NCBI GenBank assembly: GCA_945890745.1
Contig: CAMDCW010000005.1
Span: forward strand, 1 to 38,035
Length of the DNA stretch: 38,035 bases
Direction of reading: 5' to 3'
DNA from: Phycisphaera mikurensis NBRC 102666
Lineage (GTDB): Bacteria; Planctomycetota; Phycisphaerae; Phycisphaerales; SM1A02
This document shows, one piece after another, positions 1 to 9,056 of this stretch. Positions within the stretch are counted from its first letter, which is position 1, and every line of letters begins with the position of its first letter. The translations under genes were made by a program, and so were the position numbers. Below the pieces are notes generated by a model. The model saw only the letters and a list, made by a program, of their open reading frames with translations. It was not told where the DNA came from and did no database searches.

Positions 1-1
1 T

Positions 2-967
2 TCACATATTCACGGCACTGGCGCCTCCACGCTGCTGCGCGAGGCGATGGATCTGTACGGGATCGACTCGATCCACTCCATGACGCGGTTGGAAGAGATT
101 CCTGCCATCCGTGCCGTGCTTGGCGAGCGCGTGCAGTTCATCGCCGTACCCGATTTCACCAACCCCGATCGACTTGCAGCGCATGGCACCGATTTCCTAG
201 CACGCATCCGCGAGTTCCATCGCGAAGGCGCAACCATCTGCAAATTCTGGGCGGCGCCGCGCGGCATTGATTTCGGCATCGAAGCCGGTGATCCGCGCCT
301 ATTGGCTCTCGACGCTCCGCACCGCCGCCGCGCGATGGACGAAGCCGCATCGCACGGCATGGCCTTCATGGCGCATGTAGCCGATCCGGACACATGGTTT
401 GCAACCAAGTACGCCGATCAATCACGGTACGGCACCAAGCGCGACCATTACGAGCCGCTGGAACGATTGCTTGACGAGTACCACGTTCCGTGGATCATTG
501 CGCACATGGGCGGCTCGCCGGAGAATCTTGATTTCTTAGACACCATGCTGGCTGCACATCCAAATCTCAACATTGATTCGAGCGCCACCAAATGGATCGT
601 GCGCGAGATCAGTCAGCATTCCGCCGAGCGGGTGCGCACATTCATGCACCGCTGGCGTGGCCGCATTCTCTTTGGAAGCGACATCGTTACCAACGAAGAG
701 CACCTGCAAACCGGTGAAAAGAGCACCGAAATGGCTGCAAAGGCCAGCGATCGAGAAAGTGCATTCGATCTCTATGCCAGTCGCTATTGGGCACTGCGCG
801 CGCTGTGGGAAACCGATTGGTCCTTGGAAAGTCCAATCAGCGATCCTGACTTGGCGATGGTCAACCCGGCTCGGCACGCCCATGATGCCCCGCGCTTGGA
901 GGGCAAGTGCCTTCCCACCGAAACACTCCGCGCGTTCTATCGAGACGCCGCGCTCAGTATTGTGTGA
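2..967 (+). CDS. Amidohydrolase family (TIM-barrel metal-dependent hydrolase), 5'-truncated by window edge
   Basis: Frame is open from base 2 (SHIHGTGASTLLREAMDLYG...), giving an HxH motif upstream of the ORF-track Met; also IIAHMGGSPENLDFLD and RILFGSDIVT, typical of amidohydrolase_2 proteins. Confidence 0.8.
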   Translation, partial: SHIHGTGASTLLREAMDLYGIDSIHSMTRLEEIPAIRAVLGERVQFIAVPDFTNPDRLAAHGTDFLARIREFHREGATICKFWAAPRGIDFGIEAGDPRLLALDAPHRRRAMDEAASHGMAFMAHVADPDTWFATKYADQSRYGTKRDHYEPLERLLDEYHVPWIIAHMGGSPENLDFLDTMLAAHPNLNIDSSATKWIVREISQHSAERVRTFMHRWRGRILFGSDIVTNEEHLQTGEKSTEMAAKASDRESAFDLYASRYWALRALWETDWSLESPISDPDLAMVNPARHAHDAPRLEGKCLPTETLRAFYRDAALSIV

Positions 968-1911
968 AGTGCAACGGCGGCGATGTTGGGGCGACGTGGA
1001 TCAAAGATCCGCTCCGCTGGCACCATATCCGTCATGGATGCCGCCGGCGTGTTACTGGCAACAACCACCGGAATTCCTGCACGGGTTGCAAGGCGTGCGC
1101 CCCACGAATCGCCATCAGGAATCATGGCCGTGATGCCACGCGCGAACGCCAGCGCAAATGCCGAGATTCCCGAATCCCGCCCGGTAGCTCCAGGACCACC
1201 GCGACCGATGCGCAAGTCAATCGCTATCGCCACGTCCGCCGCGCTCGCGAGCAATTCTGGATCATCAACGCGTGCATCGAACGCCAAACGCCACGCGCCA
1301 CCAGCAGCTGATGCAAGACGCTCAGCCCGCGCGGCGCCTGGAGAACTTGGATGCACTACCAGCACTACCGGATGACCGAGCATCGAAGTGCGCCCGGCAA
1401 TATCAAGTGCCATGCGGGCATCGCATGAGGCGGCGGGGCTGGCCAGCAGAATGCATACGCGTTCACTGGCGTCAACGCCCCACGCCGCGCGCAACTCATC
1501 ACGCGGCAGTGGATCGATCGGATCAGGAATCGCATCATCAAGAGCCACCGCGCGCGTACCGAAGGCAGGCGAAACCCCAAGCAATCGCGCCGATTCGTGG
1601 GCACGTAGTCCAAAGGTCAACAGCGATCCGTCGCTCGGAAGGCGACCAAAGGCGCGCCGCAGCGCGGACCCCGCCAGCACCATCGCCCCAAGCGGCGGCA
1701 AGCAGCTACTGCCTACATTCACTCCGAACGATGCCGCACGCCGAGCCTCCGCCGCTGTTCCGATGATGCCCGCCGGCCGACCAGCAAGACGAGCGGCGAT
1801 CGAACGCAGCCGAGGGGGCGCGCACGCATTGACATCGATCAGCGCTGCCATGCGCGGACGCACGGAAGCCGCGCTCGCACTGCTAGAAATTGCTGTGCGC
1901 TGCGGAATCAT
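937..1911 (-). CDS. Glycosyltransferase-like protein
   Basis: 324 aa ORF; GT-B-like two-domain layout (VCILLASPAASCDARMALDIAGR; AGIPVVVASNTPAASMTDMVP). Start codon shares one base with the stop of the upstream lipoprotein gene (TGATG). Confidence 0.5.
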   Translation of the reverse strand: MIPQRTAISSSASAASVRPRMAALIDVNACAPPRLRSIAARLAGRPAGIIGTAAEARRAASFGVNVGSSCLPPLGAMVLAGSALRRAFGRLPSDGSLLTFGLRAHESARLLGVSPAFGTRAVALDDAIPDPIDPLPRDELRAAWGVDASERVCILLASPAASCDARMALDIAGRTSMLGHPVVLVVHPSSPGAARAERLASAAGGAWRLAFDARVDDPELLASAADVAIAIDLRIGRGGPGATGRDSGISAFALAFARGITAMIPDGDSWGARLATRAGIPVVVASNTPAASMTDMVPAERIFDPRRPNIAAVALHTILSAASR

Positions 1912-2588
1912 CAGCCTTCCATCTTGGAAACGCCCTTGCCGAAGTTCTTCGGTTCGTGGTCGTAGAAGAGCTTGGTGATGTCATCCGCAAGCTTCTTCTC
2001 GAGGCCATCTTCGGCATTGCGTCGGGCTGCTGATGTTCGGTAGGCGTCGTTGGCCAAGGTGTCAACTTGGGCCGTGACAGGGTAGCCCTTCGGATCCGAG
2101 CCGAGCGGCGGGAACAATCGTTCCTTGGCCTTGACGTCTACTACTTTCACGCGCACTTGAGCGGTTGGCTTGGGTGTTGCGCCGTCCGGCGAGAGCGTAA
2201 ACGACTCCATTTCCACATAGAGCACGATGTCTGCGTTCACGGCATTCCCAAGGTCTTCAATGGAAATGCGCTTGGTGCTTGTCTCCATGCGGCGGACGTA
2301 GGAAATCAATTCGCGTCCGCTCACTACATCAGTGACCAGGCCCTGTTGCTTGATGACTGTTCCGATGTCATCGGCAAGCAGCGCACGCAACTGCAGGCGA
2401 CTCACCACACTCTTGCGATCATCAACAAACACCACCAATTTCTTATCTTTGGGCAACGTGTATTCGGCGGGCTTCTTGGGCGGACCCTGCGCGATCCACA
2501 TGGCTGGAACCGCGTAGTTGCAGCCCGCAATCACCAAGATCGCAGCCGCGAAGAATGCCAGTACCAAGGCTCGAAGTGCTCCGTGCAT
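1911..2588 (-). CDS. Predicted lipoprotein, paralogous to 2593..3261
   Basis: N-terminal signal with lipobox VIAGC; C-terminal DDITKLFYDHEPKNFGKG parallels TINKLFYDHIEDKYPNKRL of the adjacent gene. Confidence 0.7.
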   Translation of the reverse strand: MHGALRALVLAFFAAAILVIAGCNYAVPAMWIAQGPPKKPAEYTLPKDKKLVVFVDDRKSVVSRLQLRALLADDIGTVIKQQGLVTDVVSGRELISYVRRMETSTKRISIEDLGNAVNADIVLYVEMESFTLSPDGATPKPTAQVRVKVVDVKAKERLFPPLGSDPKGYPVTAQVDTLANDAYRTSAARRNAEDGLEKKLADDITKLFYDHEPKNFGKGVSKMEG

Positions 2589-2592
2589 CAGA

Positions 2593-3261
2593 TCAACCCT
2601 TCAGTCGCTTGTTGGGGTACTTGTCTTCAATGTGGTCATAGAACAACTTGTTGATCGTCTGCGTGAACTTGGCAACCAAGCCAAGTTGAATCTTCTCTTC
2701 TGAAGCGCTTTCGCGGCTGAGATCCTTCACGTCAGGAAACTTGACGGCAATGCTGTACTCCTCGGCGAAGGCATCGGGGTCCAGCGAATCACGCTCAATG
2801 ATGCCAACGTTTGCTCCGGCCATTCCTTCCCAAATCCAGCGGTTTCCGGGTGGATTGAGGCGAAACTCGAAGACGTCGATAAAGATCACCCGGTCAACGC
2901 CCAGTTCCTCGGCAATGGTCCCCAGTGGAAGCGTGGTCCAACTTGGCGTGCGGTAGCACCACGCCAACGACTCGCGCCAATCAAGTACTTGAACGCCACT
3001 GACATGCTCCTTGACGCCGGCGGCAATGTTGCCCGCGACGTTTGGAACAACGGTTGGATATTCATAGAGCACGCTTCGTTCAGCATTGACAACCACTGCA
3101 ACGGTCTTATTTTCAAGTCCGCGGTACTTGGCAAGCACCTCAACCTTCTTTTCAACCTCAATGGCCTCGCCGACTTTGGAGACCAGACCCATGGCGCCGC
3201 ACGAGGCGAGCACGAAAGGCATGACCAAGAGTGCAAGGAAAGCAACAATGCGAGTCTTCAT
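2593..3261 (-). CDS. Predicted lipoprotein, paralogous to 1911..2588
   Basis: MKTRIVAFLALLVMPFVLASCGAM signal plus lipobox LASC; ATG at 3261 overlaps the stop of the upstream DUF2752-like gene (ATGA). Confidence 0.75.
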   Translation of the reverse strand: MKTRIVAFLALLVMPFVLASCGAMGLVSKVGEAIEVEKKVEVLAKYRGLENKTVAVVVNAERSVLYEYPTVVPNVAGNIAAGVKEHVSGVQVLDWRESLAWCYRTPSWTTLPLGTIAEELGVDRVIFIDVFEFRLNPPGNRWIWEGMAGANVGIIERDSLDPDAFAEEYSIAVKFPDVKDLSRESASEEKIQLGLVAKFTQTINKLFYDHIEDKYPNKRLKG

Positions 3262-3824
3262 GGTGTTCCGATCGAAGCGGGGAGGAAGCCGCGAACTGCC
3301 GCGATCTTCCAGCCCCAAGAGAGGAGCGCAAATATTCCGAGCCCAAGCAGAAACCGCGGCGTCAGGCGATCGCCAAGAACATGTCCGAGCCGGCTACCGG
3401 TCATGGCCACGTAGGTGCTGACCAATGCCGTGGCAGCCGTACCAAGGGCGAGGACGAATCCCATGGGCTGTACGCGCGCCGAGGCCCAAAGGCTGCCGTG
3501 TGCCGCGTGGGAAAACGCGGTGGTCATCCCGCATGATGGGCACGGCATGCCGTAGCCAGCCATCCAACCACATGGGGCCATGCCAAGCATCTGGTGCGTT
3601 CCGTGACCTTCCGCAGACGGAGTCAACCACGCCGCCACGCCGAGCACGCCAAAGGCCGCCACCGCGAGTGCCGCACAGACGACGCGCTCACCCCGGGTGG
3701 CCGCCACCGGGACGGGAGCGGTGGACGCGGCGATCGCTGCACCCGAACGTACGCCCACCGACGCGCTCCGTTCAGCGGACGGGCGGTTGGGTGGGAAAGA
3801 AGATGGCTCGACGGACATCGTCAT
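3258..3824 (-). CDS. DUF2752-like membrane protein
   Basis: APCGWMAGYGMPCPSCGMTTAF matches the PCPxCGxTxA signature of DUF2752; TM segments follow. Start uncertain (ATG 3824 or 3818, GTG 3707); the longer ORF-track extension to 4874 is antisense to the M19 gene and rejected. Confidence 0.7.
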   Translation of the reverse strand: MTMSVEPSSFPPNRPSAERSASVGVRSGAAIAASTAPVPVAATRGERVVCAALAVAAFGVLGVAAWLTPSAEGHGTHQMLGMAPCGWMAGYGMPCPSCGMTTAFSHAAHGSLWASARVQPMGFVLALGTAATALVSTYVAMTGSRLGHVLGDRLTPRFLLGLGIFALLSWGWKIAAVRGFLPASIGTP

Positions 3825-3828
3825 TGCA

Positions 3829-4983
3829 ATGGTCGCGCAGCGTACCTTCCTACGGATGACCTTCGCTGACTCCACCGGCCCGATCCACCACACGCCGAGT
3901 GCCGCTTCGGCTAACGCCACCGCTGCGGCGCATACGCCTGTGCACGCCCCGTGGTGGCTTGATGCACATCTTGATCTGGCATACCTGCACCTTGGCGGCC
4001 CGACCGTCACGGAAGAACTCCCTGACCCGGTGACGCGTGGCGTCAGTCTCCCTGCATTGACGCGTGGGGACGTTCGAATCTTTCTTGGAACGATTTTTAC
4101 CGAGGTCGGCACCGAGGCCGCAAGCACGCCGTGGGGATACCGCGACCATGATGACATTGAAGGCGCGCACGCTGCGGGTGTTCGACAGTTAGAGATGTAT
4201 GAATGGCTTGAGCACACCGGACGCGCACGGATTGTGCGCAGCGCAGCGGATTTGGATGAGTGCGCCGCCGCACCGGCGGGTTCGCCGCCCGGAATCGTCA
4301 TCTTGATGGAAGGCGCGGATCCGGTTCGATGCCCCGAGGAATTTGCGTGGTGGCATGCGCGCGGAGTGCGCGTGGTTGGTCTGACATGGGCGAAGGGATC
4401 GCGGTACGCCGGAGGAAACGCAGCGCAGGGACCACTCACAGACATGGGTCGACGCGCTGTTGAGGCAATGGATGCGCTGGGGATTTTGCATGACGCAAGC
4501 CACCTGTGCGACGAATCATTTGCGGGCGTGTGCGCGGCCACTTCATCGCGCATCGTTGCCACGCATTCAAATGTTCGTGCACTTGCTGCGCCGGTCGAGC
4601 GACATCTGACCGACGCGCAGATTGCTGAAATCGCCGCGCGTGGCGGCATGGTTGGTTTGAACCTGTACGGCAAATTTCTGGCTGCCGGTCGCGCGGCAAC
4701 GCTGGCTGATGCGATTGCGCATGTGCAACATGTTGCAAGTATTGCCGGACGAAACTGCGTCGGTCTGGGCAGCGATTTCGATGGCGGATTCACCCCGGCA
4801 GAGTGCGCGACTGGCTGCGGTCGACCCGAGGAATTGCCTGCTTTAACAGCAGGACTTGCACAGGCTGGCTTCACTCACGCCGAGCAAGCAGCGTTCGCGC
4901 ATGGAAACTGGCTGCGGACTTTGCGCGCTTCCCTGCATGATGCAGAGCGCGGCGCGGTTAGCCGCATGTCGTTGGGTCGTTGA
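3829..4983 (+). CDS. Peptidase family M19 (renal dipeptidase-like) membrane dipeptidase
   Basis: WWLDAHLDLAYLHLGG (HxD), LMEGADPV, LHDASHLCDESF, VATHSNVRAL, GLGSDFDGGF all match M19 metal-ligand positions. Start at 3829 or 3856. Confidence 0.88.
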   Translation: MVAQRTFLRMTFADSTGPIHHTPSAASANATAAAHTPVHAPWWLDAHLDLAYLHLGGPTVTEELPDPVTRGVSLPALTRGDVRIFLGTIFTEVGTEAASTPWGYRDHDDIEGAHAAGVRQLEMYEWLEHTGRARIVRSAADLDECAAAPAGSPPGIVILMEGADPVRCPEEFAWWHARGVRVVGLTWAKGSRYAGGNAAQGPLTDMGRRAVEAMDALGILHDASHLCDESFAGVCAATSSRIVATHSNVRALAAPVERHLTDAQIAEIAARGGMVGLNLYGKFLAAGRAATLADAIAHVQHVASIAGRNCVGLGSDFDGGFTPAECATGCGRPEELPALTAGLAQAGFTHAEQAAFAHGNWLRTLRASLHDAERGAVSRMSLGR

Positions 4984-6286
4984 GCGGCACCACCACATGC
5001 ACGCGACCGTTGGGTGTTTCGGCAACCACTAGCACGTCTAGGAGGACGCCGGTGCCGTGCAGCGAAATGGCCTCGCGCGCATCACCAAGGAGAATGCGTT
5101 CGCGCACTTCAAAGCCGTCCTTGAGTTCAGCAAACGCCATGCCTAATAGTTCGCGGTGCATTGCGGCCCACGTGCGCGCCGTCCGAACGCGTGCAAGCTG
5201 ATCGGCGCGACCAACGATGTGCATACGCCGTTCGTCATCAAGGGCAAGCTCAATATCCGGAGCCATCGGACAGGAAATGCCCAGCGCACGAAGTCCGCGC
5301 AGGAGCGGAACGAGCTTCAGTGGAAGTTCAGCAACCGGCAACGCGGCAAACGCGGGAGCCGTGCGAGCAGGCGCGGGGTGCGGAGTGTGCGGCGCGGCGT
5401 GCGGAGTGTGCGGCGCGTGCGTGGTGTCCATAGCGGAGTCCCCGTGTGCAAGTGGCTCTTGGCGCGAAGTGAACGGCTGTGGCATGCTCGGGAACTTTGG
5501 TTCCACCGCGGCCGCCTCCGTGTGCATCACCAACGACGCGGCCGGAAGATCGGCATCAAATCGATGCGATGCGCCAACGCGCGCGCTCTGCAATTCGCGG
5601 GTGAATTGCGCAATCGGCGGGCATTCTTCGGCTGGATACGTAGCCCGAGCGCTTGATTCAACGCGCTCAATACGCGGCAAGCAGGCCACCGTTTCCACAT
5701 CCACTCCAAGGAACGATCGCGCTGCATCGCCAAGCCGAGCAGCGGCATGGGCTGCCTGCTCTGTTGTTGCGCCAACGATGACAAGTCCGACGCGCTCTAT
5801 CGGCGTGCCAGCATTGATGCCCTCATCCGCCAGGTATTTCAAGCGCAAATACGCACCGGTGACGGCGGCTTCATCAGCGCCAGTCATCAAGAGAATTTCT
5901 TGCCCAGCAGCAAGCACTTCGGCGGGCGATGTTTCAGCGGGAACACAAATGAGCCAGCGACGGACGGTGCTCGCCGCACGCGGGAGCCAACGTGAAACGG
6001 CCGCCGGACCAGCGGGTGGCACTTGTCGGCCATCAGCACGCAGCAATTCAATGGTGACGTCATCACGTTCAAAGCGAACCAGCGCGGTGGGACCAGCGAT
6101 GCGCGCCACCGCATCGGCAAATTGCGTGGTCCACAATCCGGCCATCACGGGAAGGTTGCCAACAAGGACGGTGGTCACCGCGCCAAGAGTTGGACCATCC
6201 GTGGTGCGCGCTGCTTGACCTTCGCCACCGTTTCCGGTTGTGAAGAGCGCGGCCAAACTTCCGAATGCATCACCGTTCAAGCTCAT
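4958..6286 (-). CDS. Uncharacterised protein with probable degenerate MinD/FlhG-like (SIMIBI) domain
   Basis: TTVLVGNLPVMAGLWTTQFADAVARIAGPTALVRF occupies the expected P-loop position but lacks GKT/S; WLICVPAETSPAEVLAAGQEILLMTGADEAAVTGAYLRLKYL and VGLVIVGATTEQAAHAAARLGDAARSFLGVDVETVACLPR resemble the C-terminal half of MinD/FlhG. His/Pro-rich linker follows. Confidence 0.5.
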   Translation of the reverse strand: MSLNGDAFGSLAALFTTGNGGEGQAARTTDGPTLGAVTTVLVGNLPVMAGLWTTQFADAVARIAGPTALVRFERDDVTIELLRADGRQVPPAGPAAVSRWLPRAASTVRRWLICVPAETSPAEVLAAGQEILLMTGADEAAVTGAYLRLKYLADEGINAGTPIERVGLVIVGATTEQAAHAAARLGDAARSFLGVDVETVACLPRIERVESSARATYPAEECPPIAQFTRELQSARVGASHRFDADLPAASLVMHTEAAAVEPKFPSMPQPFTSRQEPLAHGDSAMDTTHAPHTPHAAPHTPHPAPARTAPAFAALPVAELPLKLVPLLRGLRALGISCPMAPDIELALDDERRMHIVGRADQLARVRTARTWAAMHRELLGMAFAELKDGFEVRERILLGDAREAISLHGTGVLLDVLVVAETPNGRVHVVVPLNDPTTCG

Positions 6287-6381
6287 GGTTTCCTCCGCGC
6301 TGCCTCCGCAGCCGCGCCTCTCGCGCGGCACAGGCCGGCGAGCACTCACACAGGAAACACCGTCGAGCCGAGTACCGAGCG

Positions 6382-7371
6382 TCAGACCGACGCTTCCGGC
6401 ACATCCTGCTCGTGCCCCGACGCCGGGGCGCCCGAGATTCGCATGCGCTGCGCGAGCTCCGCCGCGCGGCCAGTGCCTGCAAGTCTCGGGAGGGTGTGGC
6501 CGTCGGAGGTCATGACTGAATCTCCGGGACCGTCGGCAACATACACCGCAGCGGCACTCGCGCCATGGTCAACCGCTTGGGATTCTGCGGAAACCGTGGC
6601 TTGTGTGTCCACGATCCACTCGGCAAGGGCGCGAAAGTCGTCATGGGCGGGGGAGCCGGGGGCGAACGCCACCACGGACTGACCGTAGCTGACCGCTTCG
6701 CGCAGCACTTCGTGCTCACGAATCGGAGTGGGAGCAATATGCGCGGTGAATTTGCGACCGATCGCCCCCAGAATGTCGTGGGAAAGCTGGCTGCCATCGC
6801 GGTGCAGCGTGGGAACGATCCGGACGGCGAGCTTTCGTCCCACTTGATCGGCCAGGGCACCGATGGTGGCAACCTGCCGCTCGGCGCCGCGCAGGGCAAA
6901 GAAGCCGGTTTCCACCGGCACGAGTGCCTCGTCAGCGGCGCGCAGTGCGTTGAAGGTCAGGTAGCCGATGGTGGGCGGGCAGTCGATGACGCATCGGTCA
7001 AAGTGTGGCGCCACGCGTTCGAGATATCTCAGGAGACGTCGGTCGCGGTCTGGGAGCGAAACCAGCCCCCCGCGCGCGCTTTCCAAGCCAGCCAGCGCCA
7101 CCGTACAGGGCGCCAGGCGCAGTCCACGCGCCACTTCCCACAGCCATCCAAGCGGATCGCTGCCACCTGGCGGCTCACACAGGAGCGCTTGCGCCAGACT
7201 GAATTCGATGCGTGTGTCAGGTACGCCAAGTCCGGCGGCGCAATGGCCTTGCGGATCCATGTCAACCAGCAGTACTCGCTCGCCTCGCTCGGCCAGTGTG
7301 GCGGCAAGGTTGATGGCGGTGGTGGTCTTGCCGGACCCGCCCTTCTGATTAACGACGGCTATTGTTCGCAT
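6382..7371 (-). CDS. ParA/Soj-family Walker ATPase
   Basis: MRTIAVVNQKGGSGKTTTAINLAATLAERGERVLLVDMDPQG is a canonical deviant Walker A; FDRCVIDCPPTIGYLTFNALRAADEALVPVETGFFAL is Walker A'/B. Confidence 0.92.
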   Translation of the reverse strand: MRTIAVVNQKGGSGKTTTAINLAATLAERGERVLLVDMDPQGHCAAGLGVPDTRIEFSLAQALLCEPPGGSDPLGWLWEVARGLRLAPCTVALAGLESARGGLVSLPDRDRRLLRYLERVAPHFDRCVIDCPPTIGYLTFNALRAADEALVPVETGFFALRGAERQVATIGALADQVGRKLAVRIVPTLHRDGSQLSHDILGAIGRKFTAHIAPTPIREHEVLREAVSYGQSVVAFAPGSPAHDDFRALAEWIVDTQATVSAESQAVDHGASAAAVYVADGPGDSVMTSDGHTLPRLAGTGRAAELAQRMRISGAPASGHEQDVPEASV

Positions 7372-7466
7372 CCGAGGATTCGTGTCCAACCGCCGCATCC
7401 GTGCGGCAAGCGCCTGAGCGAGGTAGATCGGCGCTTCGGGGAAGGATGCTTGATATTGGACGTGGC

Positions 7467-7510
7467 GATCAGGGGGCGATCAACAGGTGATCAGCGACCG
7501 ATCACCGGGC
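7467..7510. promoter_or_regulatory. Four GATCA direct repeats at exact 11-bp period (candidate operator/centromere-like iterons)
   Basis: gatcagggggc | gatcaacaggt | gatcagcgacc | gatcaccgggc, starting at 7467, 7478, 7489 and 7500; 96-133 bp upstream of the parA start; the last copy overlaps the aroB stop codon. Confidence 0.55.
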
Positions 7511-8617
7511 ACCCACGGCGCGCCAGGCTGCATCGAGCACGGGATCGGCAACATCGCGCACCACACGCACATCACCGAGGCTGAAAGGCACCACCAGTCG
7601 GAGCGTGCCGCCTTGTTTCTTTTTGTCGGAGCCCATGGCCTCGGTGAGGGCGGCTACGGAACGGGGTGACGGAATGGCGGTTGGCAATCCCAGCTGCTGC
7701 AACGTGGTTCGCACAGCGTGTTCGGCGTCAGGCGTACCGACCCCAAGTTCCACTGCCAATCGACAGGCCGCGACGGTGCCAATGCCCACTGCTTCGCCAT
7801 GCGTGCATTCATCATGGAGCAATGCTTCGATGGCATGCGCGAACGTGTGCCCAAGATTCAAGACGGCGCGTCGACCCTGCTCACGCTCATCGGCTCCAAC
7901 AACATCCGCCTTGATGCGCACATTGCGTTCCACCAGTTCCGCAAGCGTTGCGGGGTCATGCGCAAGAATCGGATCGATGCGTTCCACCATCCATGCCAGC
8001 ATGCTTGGGTCGGCGATCACTGCGTGCTTCACACACTCGGCAAGGCCGGAGCGCAGCTCGCGTACTGGAAGTGTTGCGAGCGATTCCGGATCACAGATCA
8101 CCAAGGCCGGCTGCGCGAACGATCCAATGATGTTCTTTGCCAGCGATCCATCAGGGCGCGCCAAATTCACTGCGGTCTTTCCACCAACCGCGGCGTCAAC
8201 CATGGCAAGCAGCGTGGTTGGAACTTGTACGCAGGCGATACCACGCATGTACGTGGCAGCTGCGAATCCCGCAACATCACCCACCACCCCGCCACCCACG
8301 GCAACCACTGCTCCAGCGCGATCGATTCCATCGGCAAGCATGCGCTCACAGAGGTCACCAAGCGTGGCAAGCGTCTTCATATCTTCCGAGGCATTCATAG
8401 CAATGCGTGCAACGCGAATACCAGCATCACGGAACGAACGATCAACCGCGGCGGCCGCGGATGACTCCACCGCGGTGTCACAAATGATGGCCACTGACGA
8501 AGGTCGCAACCCCACCGCTGCCATCCGTTCCGCAACATGGCGAACGGCGCCGCGTGCAACTTCAACTGGATAGGTCGAAGCATCAGTGCGAACGATGATT
8601 GATTGAAGTCCGTCCAT
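7502..8617 (-). CDS. aroB: 3-dehydroquinate synthase
   Basis: AVVAVGGGVVGDVAGFAAATYMRGIACVQVPTTLLAMVDAAVGGKTAVNL and RSGLAECVKHAVI; ALNLGHTFAHAIE-type motif present. Confidence 0.95.
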   Translation of the reverse strand: MDGLQSIIVRTDASTYPVEVARGAVRHVAERMAAVGLRPSSVAIICDTAVESSAAAAVDRSFRDAGIRVARIAMNASEDMKTLATLGDLCERMLADGIDRAGAVVAVGGGVVGDVAGFAAATYMRGIACVQVPTTLLAMVDAAVGGKTAVNLARPDGSLAKNIIGSFAQPALVICDPESLATLPVRELRSGLAECVKHAVIADPSMLAWMVERIDPILAHDPATLAELVERNVRIKADVVGADEREQGRRAVLNLGHTFAHAIEALLHDECTHGEAVGIGTVAACRLAVELGVGTPDAEHAVRTTLQQLGLPTAIPSPRSVAALTEAMGSDKKKQGGTLRLVVPFSLGDVRVVRDVADPVLDAAWRAVGAR

Positions 8618-8637
8618 CTATCGACAGGCTAACGACT

Positions 8638-8670
8638 AAATAGGTGCCGTTCACCCCTGTCCCTATTTTC
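8638..8670 (+). repeat. REP-like dispersed palindromic repeat, copy 1
   Basis: AAATAGGTGCCGTTCACCCCTGTCCCTATTTTC; terminal AAATAGG/CCTATTT inverted arms; near-identical copies at 18197 and (inverted) 18288. Confidence 0.8.
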
Positions 8671-8725
8671 GGGCATCACTGCGCTACCAACGGCGTGAAT
8701 TCCACGCAGTTCTCCACACCGTGAC

Positions 8726-8798
8726 CTGGCCCGCAGGCGCCGGAGAGGACAGGGCCGCGCTCAGCGGCCGTCCTCGTAAGGCGCGTGCGGGCCAGTAC
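8726..8798. repeat. Structured hairpin repeat element, copy 1
   Basis: cTGGCCCGCAGGCGCCGGAGAGGACAGGGCCGCGCTCAGCGGCCGTCCTCGTAAGGCGCGTGCGGGCCAgtac; nested stems TGGCCCGCA/TGCGGGCCA, GCGCC/GGCGC, GAGGAC/GTCCTC, GGCCGC/GCGGCC. Confidence 0.8.
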
Positions 8799-9056
8799 GC
8801 AGGCGTGCAGTGAAGTGAGTTCAGCCGCCCCCCGCCCCCTCCGTTGCGCGCGGGACCCTCGGACGCGGACGGCTGCGCTCCACAAGGTTCCGCTTAGCCT
8901 CGGGCGAATCTGTTCGTCCGGTTGGCACCCACGGGGCGTACGTCCAACTGCCGGACTTCTCAGTTTCACACGCCGCTTACCAAGGATCCCGTGCTCACTG
9001 CGGGGGCTCGAACACGGAAATCACTTTGACAACCAGGGTTTGTGGAACACCTCCAT

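Noticed and set aside
3700-3860. DUF2752 and M19 genes starting head to head with only a few bases between them
   Set aside because: A GTG start at 3707 for the DUF2752 gene would leave ~120 bp for promoters, so the apparent lack of intergenic space may be a start-call artefact.
3825-4874. N-terminal extension of the DUF2752 ORF to 538 aa
   Set aside because: The extension is antisense to the M19 dipeptidase gene, which has conserved catalytic motifs.
4958-4983. 26-bp convergent overlap between the M19 gene and the ParA-neighbour gene, and similar tight convergent ends at 937-967, 11285/11286 and 33360/33362
   Set aside because: Short convergent overlaps are common in compact genomes; no extra signal at these junctions.
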